Source: Prevotella sp. UBA3208
GTDB lineage: Bacteria > Bacteroidota > Bacteroidia > Bacteroidales > Bacteroidaceae
Direction: 5' to 3'
Length of the DNA stretch: 13,954 nucleotides
Assembly: GCA_002363695.1 (NCBI GenBank)
Contig: DEWO01000069.1
Location: 3,159-17,112, forward strand
Both the position numbers and the translations under genes were made by a program. Under the pieces are notes generated by a model. It had not been told where the DNA came from and did no database searches. It was given only the letters and a program-made list of their open reading frames with translations. Of the stretch, positions 8,347 through 13,954 are shown in pieces (position 1 is the stretch's first letter; every line of letters starts with the position of its first letter).

Positions 8347-8378
8347 AATAGGAGCAGGCAGTCTGCTCCTATTTTTTT
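8347..8378 (+). terminator. Rho-independent terminator after the secreted-protein gene
   Basis: An 11-base-pair stem (8347-8357 with 8363-8373) with loop GCAGT is followed by seven T residues (8372-8378). It lies 21 bases after the stop codon. It is nearly identical to the terminator at 9193-9225. Confidence 0.93.
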
Positions 8379-8397
8379 GCCCAAAGTTTGGAAGTTA
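8347..8397 (+). repeat. Direct repeat copy A (terminator plus -33 region), left flank of the toxin-antitoxin pair
   Basis: The first 33 bases match 9194-9226 at 31 positions; after a short variable stretch, TTTGGAAGTTA (8387-8397) matches TTTGGAGGTTA (9235-9245). The two copies bracket the nucleotidyltransferase/HEPN genes about 850 bases apart. Confidence 0.85.
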
Positions 8398-8418
8398 TCA
8401 GAAAAAACACTATCTTTG
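8387..8418 (+). promoter_or_regulatory. Bacteroidota-type promoter for the nucleotidyltransferase/HEPN pair
   Basis: TTTG at 8387-8390 and TATCTTTG at 8411-8418 with exactly 20 bases between. Transcription from about 8425 would leave a leader of some 16 bases before the ATG at 8441. Confidence 0.87.
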
Positions 8419-8440
8419 CAGCAGGAAAGATTTTTAAACA

Positions 8441-8758
8441 ATGGAGAGAACTCTGGTTATAGACAACATTAAGCAAGTGGCGCACCGCGTTTTGCCTAAA
8501 GGCAGTACGCTATACCTTTATGGTTCACGCGCACGTGGAGACTATCATGAGGACTCAGATTGGGATTTACTTGTTCTTCTTGACAAGCCCCGACTTGAAC
8601 ATGAAGACTTTGACAAATATTCCTATCCATTCGTAGAAATGGGATGGAGTATTGGTGAAGACATTCGCCCCCATACTTATACAAAAGAAGAATGGTTCAA
8701 CGGACCTCGTTCTATGTTCTTTTATAATGTAGAAGAGGACAAAAAAGTGCTATTATGA
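8441..8758 (+). CDS. MNT-type minimal nucleotidyltransferase, putative antitoxin of an NT/HEPN pair
   Basis: A 105-residue cytoplasmic protein of the DNA-polymerase-beta-like minimal nucleotidyltransferase family. The motif GSRARGDYHEDSDWD gives Gly28-Ser29, ten residues, then Asp40-x-Asp42, which is the GSx10DxD signature of MntA-type antitoxins with two metal-binding aspartates. The length fits this small class. In characterised MntA/HepT systems the nucleotidyltransferase adds AMP to the HEPN toxin and silences it; the same role is inferred here. Its stop overlaps the start of the HEPN gene in ATGA (8755-8758), indicating translational coupling. Base composition is AT-richer than the neighbouring operons, suggesting a separate history. 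Confidence 0.92.
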   Translation: MERTLVIDNIKQVAHRVLPKGSTLYLYGSRARGDYHEDSDWDLLVLLDKPRLEHEDFDKYSYPFVEMGWSIGEDIRPHTYTKEEWFNGPRSMFFYNVEEDKKVLL

Positions 8759-9165
8759 GTTTAAGCGAGAGTGAGCGACGCATCATAGTCAAGAGAGAAC
8801 TGGAGAAAGCACAAAAGACATTTGACGATATGGAGTTTTGTGCTCGGGAAGGCAAATGGGAGGCTGCTGCGAACCGTCTTTATTATGCACTATTTCATGC
8901 TATGTCCTCACTACTTATTTGTGATGGTTACAATGTTAAAAGCCACCGGGGCGTATTAGCAATGTTCGGCGAACATTATGTGCGAACTGGCATTTTCGAA
9001 CGAAAAGACGGTTCCCTCCTTTCTGATTTAGTAATTATGCGCGACAATGCTGACTATAACTGTTTTTTCGAAGCTGACAGAGAAAAACTTAGTCCATTTA
9101 TTGAACCGACAAGACTACTTATAGAAAAAATCAAACAGCGAGTTAAGCAGAGTTTAAGTTTATGA
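8755..9165 (+). CDS. HEPN-domain protein, putative toxin RNase of an NT/HEPN pair
   Basis: A 136-residue all-helical protein matching the HEPN family usually paired with minimal nucleotidyltransferases. Visible signs are AANRLYYALFHAM (39-50), where Arg41 and His48 fit the Rx4-6H pattern with six residues between, KSHRGVL near 63, and IMRDNADYN (95-102), the R..ADY block typical of this branch. Characterised HEPN toxins cleave RNA, for example tRNA; the target here is unknown, and in this branch the catalytic pair is not as clear as in the HepT branch with Rx4HxY. The gene overlaps the nucleotidyltransferase gene by four bases and is followed by a terminator after 27 bases. Sampled GC is about 30-45 percent against about 60 percent in cydA. 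Confidence 0.9.
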   Translation: MSLSESERRIIVKRELEKAQKTFDDMEFCAREGKWEAAANRLYYALFHAMSSLLICDGYNVKSHRGVLAMFGEHYVRTGIFERKDGSLLSDLVIMRDNADYNCFFEADREKLSPFIEPTRLLIEKIKQRVKQSLSL

Positions 9166-9192
9166 AGTAATCAAAACCCCGAACATAACTAT

Positions 9193-9225
9193 AAATAGGA
9201 GCAGACGGTCTGCTCCTATTTTTTT
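9193..9225 (+). terminator. Rho-independent terminator after the HEPN gene
   Basis: A perfect 13-base-pair stem (9193-9205 with 9209-9221) and three-base loop CGG, followed by T residues through 9225. Confidence 0.93.
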
Positions 9226-9245
9226 GTCTAAAAATTTGGAGGTTA
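9194..9245 (+). repeat. Direct repeat copy B (terminator plus -33 region), right flank of the toxin-antitoxin pair
   Basis: Second copy of the segment at 8347-8397: 31 of 33 bases match over the terminator, and 10 of 11 match at the -33 box. It carries the end of one unit and the start of the next promoter, like copy A. Confidence 0.85.
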
Positions 9246-9266
9246 CAAAAGTTTTTCGTACCTTTA
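9235..9266 (+). promoter_or_regulatory. Bacteroidota-type promoter for the lipoprotein-DUF4492-cydAB operon
   Basis: TTTG at 9235-9238 and TACCTTTA at 9259-9266, 20 bases apart; the -7 box differs from TAnnTTTG in its last base. Transcription would begin near 9273, which argues for the ATG at 9306 as the start of the next gene. No other convincing promoter was seen before cydA. Confidence 0.75.
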
Positions 9267-9305
9267 CACCCGATTTTGAATTTTAACACTAAGAACCATA
9301 CACCC

Positions 9306-9833
9306 ATGAGGTCGATATATCGCCGTTTACTTCTGCTATTCATGCCCCTGTTGGCAGTTTCTCTGTTCATTGCCTGTGGTGATGACGACGCTGATGCCAA
9401 CAAGGAGCCTGCAACGGTGTTCCGCATAGGCGAGATAACGGGCAGATTCTACCCGACAGACTCTCTGGAGGTACATGTTCAGGGCAACAGTATCTATCTC
9501 CACTGGTTTGGTGTCAAGGGATGTGCGGGCTACGAGATTATGTATGCCATCCGCGACAGTGTGTCTACCGACGAGACCAAGTGGATGATACCTGAAAACA
9601 TTATCGACCGTTTCGTTGTAAGTCCGGAGAAGGCAGACACGCTCATCCAGAACCTACGCTACGACACGAACTACTCATTTGCCATCCGCGTACTGTCCGT
9701 TCAGGGAGAACAATTCCACTCCAACTGGTTCGGGCTCGGCAGCAACCGCCAATGGGCAGACATCTGCCAACGTACTACCGAAGAGCAACCTGACACGATT
9801 GAAGCAAGCCTGCCTGATTTTGACAACGACTAA
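9306..9833 (+). CDS. Small surface lipoprotein with FN3-like domain, related to the N-terminus of the beta-helix lipoprotein
   Basis: A 175-residue lipoprotein: signal MRSIYRRLLLLFMPLLAVS, lipobox FIAC with Cys24, then GDDDAD, an acidic surface-export type signal. The mature protein is one FN3-like domain, about residues 55-132. It shares ordered blocks with the N-terminus of the 792-residue protein at 3758: GYEIMY against GYEIMW, LIQNLRYDTNYSFAIRVL against IIKNLQYQSSYRFCIRAL, and WFGLGSNRQWADICQRTT against WYGRGNLREWADYFQMET. It then stops where the larger protein goes on to its beta-helix. The ATG at 9306 is preferred to an in-frame TTG at 9276, which would sit at the transcription start and precede the signal peptide. 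It lies 17 bases before the DUF4492 gene and appears to be the first gene of the cyd operon. The role is unknown; glycan or partner binding at the surface is inferred. Confidence 0.85.
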   Translation: MRSIYRRLLLLFMPLLAVSLFIACGDDDADANKEPATVFRIGEITGRFYPTDSLEVHVQGNSIYLHWFGVKGCAGYEIMYAIRDSVSTDETKWMIPENIIDRFVVSPEKADTLIQNLRYDTNYSFAIRVLSVQGEQFHSNWFGLGSNRQWADICQRTTEEQPDTIEASLPDFDND

Positions 9834-9850
9834 AAATCCCCTTTGAGCCT

Positions 9851-10066
9851 ATGGACAAGCAGAGTTTTCTGTATCGAGTCTATGACCTCTATGCTGACGG
9901 TTTCCGTTCAATGCGTCTGGGCAAGACGCTGTGGGCCATCATACTGATCAAGTTGTTCATTATGTTTGCCATTCTGAAAGTCTTCTTCTTTCCCAACTTC
10001 CTGAAGCAGCACGCTGAGGAAGGGCACGAGTCTGACTACGTTGCGACGGAGATGCTGAAAAGGTAA
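9851..10066 (+). CDS. DUF4492 family small membrane protein, cytochrome bd-associated
   Basis: A 71-residue protein with one transmembrane helix (about 26-48, LWAIILIKLFIMFAILKVFFF), a short amphipathic N-terminus (SFLYRVYDLYADGFRSMRLG) and a charged tail. This matches the DUF4492 family, regularly found just upstream of cydA in Bacteroidota. By position it is probably a small accessory subunit or assembly factor of cytochrome bd, similar in size class to the CydX-type subunits, but not recognisably homologous to them. It sits 17 bases after the FN3 lipoprotein gene and 29 before cydA, with no terminator between. Confidence 0.88.
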   Translation: MDKQSFLYRVYDLYADGFRSMRLGKTLWAIILIKLFIMFAILKVFFFPNFLKQHAEEGHESDYVATEMLKR

Positions 10067-10095
10067 AAAATAAATAACTAAAAGACCTAAATATT

Positions 10096-11748
10096 ATGAC
10101 TGACTTATTCCTAAACATCGACGCCGGCTCCATCAATTGGGCCAGGGCACAATTTGCGCTCACGGCAATCTATCACTGGCTGTTCGTTCCGCTGACACTG
10201 GGTCTGGCGGTCATCATGGGCATCTGCGAAACCCTGTGGTACCGCAAGCGTGACACCTTCTGGCGCGACACAGCCATGTTCTGGCAGCGCCTCTTCGGCA
10301 TCAACTTCGCCATGGGTGTAGCCACAGGCATCATCCTGGAGTTCGAGTTCGGCACCAACTGGTCGAACTACTCCTGGTTCGTTGGCGACATCTTCGGGGC
10401 CCCGCTGGCCATCGAGGGTATCGTAGCCTTCTTCATGGAGTCTACCTTCGTTGCCGTCATGTATTTCGGTTGGAAGAAGGTCTCTCCCGGGTTCCACCTG
10501 GCCTCCACATGGCTGACAGGTCTCGGAGCCACCATCTCGGCATGGTGGATTCTGGTGGCCAATGCGTGGATGCAGTATCCCGTAGGCTGCGAGTTCAACC
10601 CCGACACCATGCGCAACGAGATGGTTGACTTCTTTGCGGTGGCCTTGTCGCCGTTTGCCATCGGCAAGTTCTGCCATACCGTCATCTCAGCCTGGATTAT
10701 CGGAGCCGTCTTCGTGATGGCCGTCTCGTGCTGGTATCTCATGAAGCGCCGCGAGGTGCGTCTGGCCAAGGAGAGCATCAAGATTGCCGCCATTGTCGGC
10801 CTCATCGCTACCCTCGGTGCAGCCTTTACAGGTCACATCAGTGGCCAGCAGGTTGCCAAGTACCAACCCATGAAACTCGCTGCCATGGAGGCGCTGTACA
10901 ATGGAGGTACCGATCAGGGACTGACCGCTGTGGCATGGGTGAATCCGCTGTGCCAGCCCGACTACGAGAATCTGGAGTCTGCCCCGCTGAAGATAGACAT
11001 GCCCTACGCACTCAGCATCATGGCAACCAACGACCCACACGGCTTCGTACCTGGTATCAATGACATTCTGAACGGATATACCCGTCCTGACGGCACTCGC
11101 GAACCGTCCGTTGACGAGAAGATTGCCCGCGGCCAACAGGCCATCACTGCCCTGGCAGCCTACCGCAAGGCCAAGCAGGAAGGTGCCAGCGAGTCTGTTG
11201 TCAATGCCCAGTTGTCCATTATCAAAGAGAACATGCCCTACTTCGGCTACGGCTATGTGAAGGACAAGAAGGACATCGTTCCCTATGTGCCCGTCAACTT
11301 CTGGGCCTTCCGTGTCATGGTAGGACTGGGCTGTCTGTTCATCCTCTACTTCGCCATCATGGCCATCCTGTCGTTCCGCATTCCCTACCTGTCCGTCATC
11401 GTGCGCCGTCTGCTGGCGACCATCGGCTTGTTGCCGGAGACCCATGCCGACACGCACGACATCACGGGACTGCCTGCATGGCACTACTGGACAGCCATTG
11501 CACTGGTGCCACTGGCCTATATCGCTTCTGAGAGCGGCTGGCTCGTGGCAGAGTTCGGCCGTCAGCCCTGGACCATTCAGGACATGCTGCCTACCTGGGT
11601 CGCCGTCAGCGACATCAACAGTGGCTCGGTAGCCCTGACGTTCTTCCTCTTCCTGTTCCTCTTCACGCTGATGCTGGCTGTCGAAATCAGCATCCTGCTG
11701 AAGCAAATCAAGCGTGGCCCGGAGTATTCTAAGCAAGTTGAAAGTTGA
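10096..11748 (+). CDS. cydA: Cytochrome bd quinol oxidase subunit I (CydA)
   Basis: Subunit I carries hemes b558, b595 and d and oxidises quinol while reducing oxygen to water at very low oxygen. All key residues are visible, offset by 8 from E. coli in the first half: His27 (H19), Glu107 and Glu115 in GDIFGAPLAIEG...ME (E99, E107), His194 in GKFCHTV (H186), and Lys260 and Glu265 in KYQPMKLAAMEA of the Q-loop (K252, E257). Met408 in FWAFRVMVGLG corresponds to M393. The offset grows from 8 to 15, so the Q-loop is of the long E. coli-like length. GRQPW is at 488-492. At 550 residues it is complete, with about nine membrane helices. It precedes cydB by 19 bases and likely serves oxygen scavenging or microaerobic respiration in an otherwise anaerobic organism. 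Confidence 0.98.
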   Translation: MTDLFLNIDAGSINWARAQFALTAIYHWLFVPLTLGLAVIMGICETLWYRKRDTFWRDTAMFWQRLFGINFAMGVATGIILEFEFGTNWSNYSWFVGDIFGAPLAIEGIVAFFMESTFVAVMYFGWKKVSPGFHLASTWLTGLGATISAWWILVANAWMQYPVGCEFNPDTMRNEMVDFFAVALSPFAIGKFCHTVISAWIIGAVFVMAVSCWYLMKRREVRLAKESIKIAAIVGLIATLGAAFTGHISGQQVAKYQPMKLAAMEALYNGGTDQGLTAVAWVNPLCQPDYENLESAPLKIDMPYALSIMATNDPHGFVPGINDILNGYTRPDGTREPSVDEKIARGQQAITALAAYRKAKQEGASESVVNAQLSIIKENMPYFGYGYVKDKKDIVPYVPVNFWAFRVMVGLGCLFILYFAIMAILSFRIPYLSVIVRRLLATIGLLPETHADTHDITGLPAWHYWTAIALVPLAYIASESGWLVAEFGRQPWTIQDMLPTWVAVSDINSGSVALTFFLFLFLFTLMLAVEISILLKQIKRGPEYSKQVES

Positions 11749-11767
11749 AAATTGAAAGTTGAAAATT
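11737..11767 (+). repeat. Heptamer tandem repeat across the cydA stop and cydB start
   Basis: Four tandem heptamers (GTTGAAA, GTTGAAA, ATTGAAA, GTTGAAA) plus ATT run from the last codons of cydA to the base before the cydB ATG. The cydA stop TGA lies inside the second unit. The array makes up the entire 19-base gap between the two genes. Confidence 0.9.
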
Positions 11768-12913
11768 ATGACATACGAATTCTTGCAACATTACTGGTGC
11801 TTCGTCGTGGCACTGTTAGGAGCACTGCTGGTATTCCTGCTCTTTGTGCAGGGGGCTAATTCATGCATCCGTTCCCTCGGCTGGACCGAAGAGGGCAAGC
11901 GGCTGGTGCTGAACTCTACCGGCCGTAAGTGGGAGTTCACTTTCACTACACTGGTCACCTTCGGTGGAGCCTTCTTCGCCTCCTATCCCCTCTTCTACTC
12001 CACCTCGTTTGGCGGAGCCTACTGGCTGTGGATGATCATCCTCTTCACCTTCGTCGTTCAGGCTGTCAGCTACGAGTTCCAGAACAAGCTCGGCAACTTC
12101 CTGGGTCCGAAGACGTTCCAGTGGGGTCTCATCCTCAACGGACTGCTGGGTCCGTTGCTCTTGGGCGGTGCCGTGGCTACGTTCTTCGAGGGCTCTAACT
12201 TCATCATTGCCAAGGAGAATCTGGTTGACACAGGAGCCGTTACGCCCATCATCTCCCGTTGGGCCAACGCTTCCCACGGACTCGACGCCCTGCTCAACCC
12301 CTGGGTACTCGTCTTCGGACTGGCCGTCATGTTCCTGGCCCGTGTGCTGGGCATCCTTTATGTAATGAACAATGTCAACGACGAGGACATCCGTTCTCGC
12401 GGCAGCGTTCGCCTGCTGGGCAATGCCGTACCCTTCGTCATCCTGTTCGTTGCCTATCTGGTACACCTATTATTAAAAGACGGCTTTGCCTACACCGACG
12501 AGGGCATCATCTTCATGGAGCCTTACAAGTATCTGCACAACCTGCTGGACATGTGGTATCTCACCATTATATTATTAATAGGTGTCGTGCTGGTGCTCTT
12601 CGGCATTGGCAAGACCGTCTGGTCCAAGGACTACAACAGCGGCATCTGGCCCGCCGGCATCGGTACCGTGCTGACCGTTCTGGCCCTGCTGCTCTGCTCT
12701 GCCTGGAACCACACAGCCTACTATCCCTCCACTGCCGACCTGCAGTCGTCGCTGACCATGGCCAACTCCAGTTCGAGTGAGTTCACCCTGCGCACCATGT
12801 TCTACGTGTCGCTGCTTGTACCCTTCGTGCTGGCCTATATTGTCTACGCCTGGCGCGCCATTGACCAGAAAAAGCTCGACAAAGAGGAGATTCAGAGCGA
12901 CCACGCTTATTGA
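11768..12913 (+). CDS. cydB: Cytochrome bd quinol oxidase subunit II (CydB)
   Basis: Subunit II of cytochrome bd, 381 residues with about nine hydrophobic segments (near 10-28, 58-74, 82-100, 118-138, 178-198, 220-236, 262-280, 296-312, 342-361). Family blocks include LVTFGGAFFASYPLFY, the GPLLLGGAVATFFEG region near 128-142 and SAWNHTAYYP near 311-320. The ATG at 11768 is chosen over an in-frame TTG nine bases upstream because that lies within the heptamer array and MTYEFLQHYW is the normal N-terminus. In my alignment to E. coli, the GFD acidic residue (Asp29) is not conserved (FVQGAN here), and Asp58 is replaced by Glu56 in KWEF. It is the last gene of the operon; no strong terminator follows, only small hairpins. 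Confidence 0.97.
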   Translation: MTYEFLQHYWCFVVALLGALLVFLLFVQGANSCIRSLGWTEEGKRLVLNSTGRKWEFTFTTLVTFGGAFFASYPLFYSTSFGGAYWLWMIILFTFVVQAVSYEFQNKLGNFLGPKTFQWGLILNGLLGPLLLGGAVATFFEGSNFIIAKENLVDTGAVTPIISRWANASHGLDALLNPWVLVFGLAVMFLARVLGILYVMNNVNDEDIRSRGSVRLLGNAVPFVILFVAYLVHLLLKDGFAYTDEGIIFMEPYKYLHNLLDMWYLTIILLIGVVLVLFGIGKTVWSKDYNSGIWPAGIGTVLTVLALLLCSAWNHTAYYPSTADLQSSLTMANSSSSEFTLRTMFYVSLLVPFVLAYIVYAWRAIDQKKLDKEEIQSDHAY

Positions 12914-12916
12914 AGA

Positions 12917-12936
12917 AAGTTTCCTTCGGAGAACTT
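12917..12936 (+). other. TTCG-loop hairpin just after cydB
   Basis: AAGTTTCC, loop TTCG, GAGAACTT: eight pairs with one C-A mismatch and one G-T pair, closed by the stable C(TTCG)G tetraloop. It starts three bases after the cydB stop and has no T run, so it is better read as a 3'-end mRNA hairpin than an intrinsic terminator. Confidence 0.45.
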
Positions 12937-12953
12937 ACTTGCACTCGGAAATA

Positions 12954-12977
12954 AAAAGAAAAGTTAACTTTCCTTTT
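12954..12977. other. Imperfect palindrome centred on GTTAAC before topB
   Basis: AAAAGAAAAGTT and AACTTTCCTTTT are reverse complements except for one position, with no loop. The right arm overlaps the -33 box of the topB promoter. It could be a protein-binding operator or, with the T-rich run at about 12980-12995, a weak terminator for the cyd operon. The 100-base gap 12914-13013 holds only this, the hairpin and the promoter. Confidence 0.45.
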
Positions 12978-13005
12978 GTATTTCTCTCGTTTTTTCGTAA
13001 TTTTG
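12975..13005 (+). promoter_or_regulatory. Bacteroidota-type promoter for topB
   Basis: TTTG at 12975-12978 and TAATTTTG at 12998-13005 with a 19-base spacer, a full match to the consensus. The -7 box ends only eight bases before the ATG at 13014, so the transcript would have almost no leader. Confidence 0.8.
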
Positions 13006-13013
13006 CCGTCCGT

Positions 13014-13954
13014 ATGATAGTATGTATCGCTGAGAAACCCAGTGTGGCGCGTGATATTGCGCGTATTATCGGAGCAACGTCGTCGCACGAAGGATATATG
13101 GAAGGCAACGGTTTTCAGGTGACGTGGACCTTTGGTCACCTGTGCACGCTGAAGGAGCCCCACGACTACACCCCGATGTGGAAGTCGTGGAGCCTGACGT
13201 CACTGCCCATGATACCCGAGCGCTTCGGCATCAAGCTCATTGACGACCAAGGCATCAGGAAGCAGTTCTCCATCATCGAGCGGCTGATGCAGCAGGCCGA
13301 GCGCATAGTCAACTGCGGCGACGCCGGCCAGGAGGGTGAGCTCATCCAGCGCTGGGTCATGCAGAAGGCCCAGGCCAAGTGTCCCGTCAGTCGTCTGTGG
13401 ATATCGAGCATGACGGACGAGGCCATCCGTGAGGGTTTCCAGAACCTGAAAGACCAAGCCGACTACCAGCCACTATACTTAGCCGGGCTGAGCCGTGCCA
13501 TCGGCGACTGGCTGCTGGGCATGAACTGTACGCGCCTCTATACGCTGAAGTACGGACAGAACCGTCAGGTGCTCTCCATCGGCCGTGTGCAGACCCCTAC
13601 CCTGGCACTTATCGTCAATCGCCAGAAAGAAATAGACAACTTCAAGCCCGAGCCCTACTGGGTGCTGGCCACCGTCTATCGCGACACCACGTTTACGGCC
13701 ACTAAGGGCAAGTTCACCTCGAAGGAGGAGGGCGAGAAAGCCTTCAGCACCATTGAAGGCAAGCCGTTTACCGTCACCAAGGTGGAGAAGAAGGAAGGCA
13801 AGGAACAGCCGCCTCAGCTCTACGACCTGACCTCGCTGCAGGTGGACTGCAACCGCAAGTTCGGCTACTCAGCCGAGATGACGCTGAACCTCATTCAGGC
13901 ACTCTACGAACGCAAGTACACCACCTATCCCCGTGTCGACACGCAATACCTGTC
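13014..13954 (+). CDS. topB: DNA topoisomerase III (TopB), N-terminal 313 codons (3' end outside window)
   Basis: A type IA topoisomerase that cuts and passes single DNA strands to resolve replication and recombination intermediates. The reading frame runs open from the ATG at 13014 to the window edge. The N-terminus MIVCIAEKPSVA carries the TOPRIM glutamate (Glu7), and DAGQEGELIQRW gives the second TOPRIM acidic cluster (Asp103, Glu107). SIGRVQTPTL (188-197) is the conserved family block, and TTYPRVDTQYL near the edge contains the expected catalytic Tyr305. The start is fixed by the conserved N-terminus and lies only eight bases after a good -7 box. It is transcribed separately from cydAB. 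Chromosomal and mobile-element TopB copies exist in this phylum; the plain neighbourhood favours a chromosomal copy. Confidence 0.95.
   Translation, partial: MIVCIAEKPSVARDIARIIGATSSHEGYMEGNGFQVTWTFGHLCTLKEPHDYTPMWKSWSLTSLPMIPERFGIKLIDDQGIRKQFSIIERLMQQAERIVNCGDAGQEGELIQRWVMQKAQAKCPVSRLWISSMTDEAIREGFQNLKDQADYQPLYLAGLSRAIGDWLLGMNCTRLYTLKYGQNRQVLSIGRVQTPTLALIVNRQKEIDNFKPEPYWVLATVYRDTTFTATKGKFTSKEEGEKAFSTIEGKPFTVTKVEKKEGKEQPPQLYDLTSLQVDCNRKFGYSAEMTLNLIQALYERKYTTYPRVDTQYL

Noticed and set aside
8329..8354. Similarity between the AT-rich run before the terminator (CTCACC then AT run then AATAGG) and cydB around 12560-12583
   Set aside because: The shared part is mostly A and T with an indel, so chance similarity is likely.
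9276..9305. TTG start for the FN3 lipoprotein, adding ten residues
   Set aside because: It lies at the predicted transcription start and would put ten polar residues before a normal lipoprotein signal; ATG at 9306 fits better.
10687..11736. Minus-strand open frame of 349 codons opposite cydA
   Set aside because: The composition (many Gln, His, Asp, Gly) is typical of the antisense of a GC-rich gene; cydA is unambiguous on the plus strand.
12783..13163. Minus-strand open frame of 126 codons over the cydB end and the topB start
   Set aside because: It overlaps two certain plus-strand genes and their intergenic promoter; no recognisable protein.

Overview
The window looks like a chromosomal segment of a gut-type Bacteroidota, most likely a Prevotella/Segatella relative. 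The evidence is a SusC/SusD pair, lipoproteins with acidic residues right after the lipobox cysteine, a secreted protein ending in a Prevotella-style tail, a DUF4492-cydA-cydB cluster, and four promoters of Bacteroidota type (TTTG, 19-20 bases, TAnnTTTG or one mismatch from it). The genus is inferred; no rRNA is present. All real genes read left to right.

Region 1 (1-6760) is the distal part of a polysaccharide utilisation operon: the C-terminal part of a SusC-type porin, an oversized SusD-type lipoprotein, a 792-residue FN3 plus beta-helix lipoprotein (DUF4957/DUF5123 type), and a small unrecognised lipoprotein. Gaps are only 36-43 bases, and a strong hairpin terminator ends the unit. Pectin is the likely substrate, by family association. 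No classical enzyme is visible in this part.

Region 2 (6761-8378) holds a 21-base tandem repeat array whose units pair to form hairpins, a good promoter, and a 411-residue secreted protein. That protein resembles the non-catalytic half of Prevotella pectate lyases, with its own terminator.

Region 3 (8379-9225) is a compact, AT-rich nucleotidyltransferase/HEPN toxin-antitoxin pair. It is bracketed by two nearly identical terminator-plus-promoter segments, which suggests a cassette inserted or copied between older neighbours.

Region 4 (9226-12913) is one apparent operon: a small FN3 surface lipoprotein, a DUF4492 membrane protein, cydA and cydB (cytochrome bd quinol oxidase). The lipoprotein is clearly related to the N-terminal third of the 792-residue protein of Region 1, so a piece of glycan-binding machinery appears to head a respiratory operon.

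Region 5 (12914-13954) has small hairpins, a promoter almost touching the start codon, and the first 313 codons of topB (DNA topoisomerase III), cut by the window edge.
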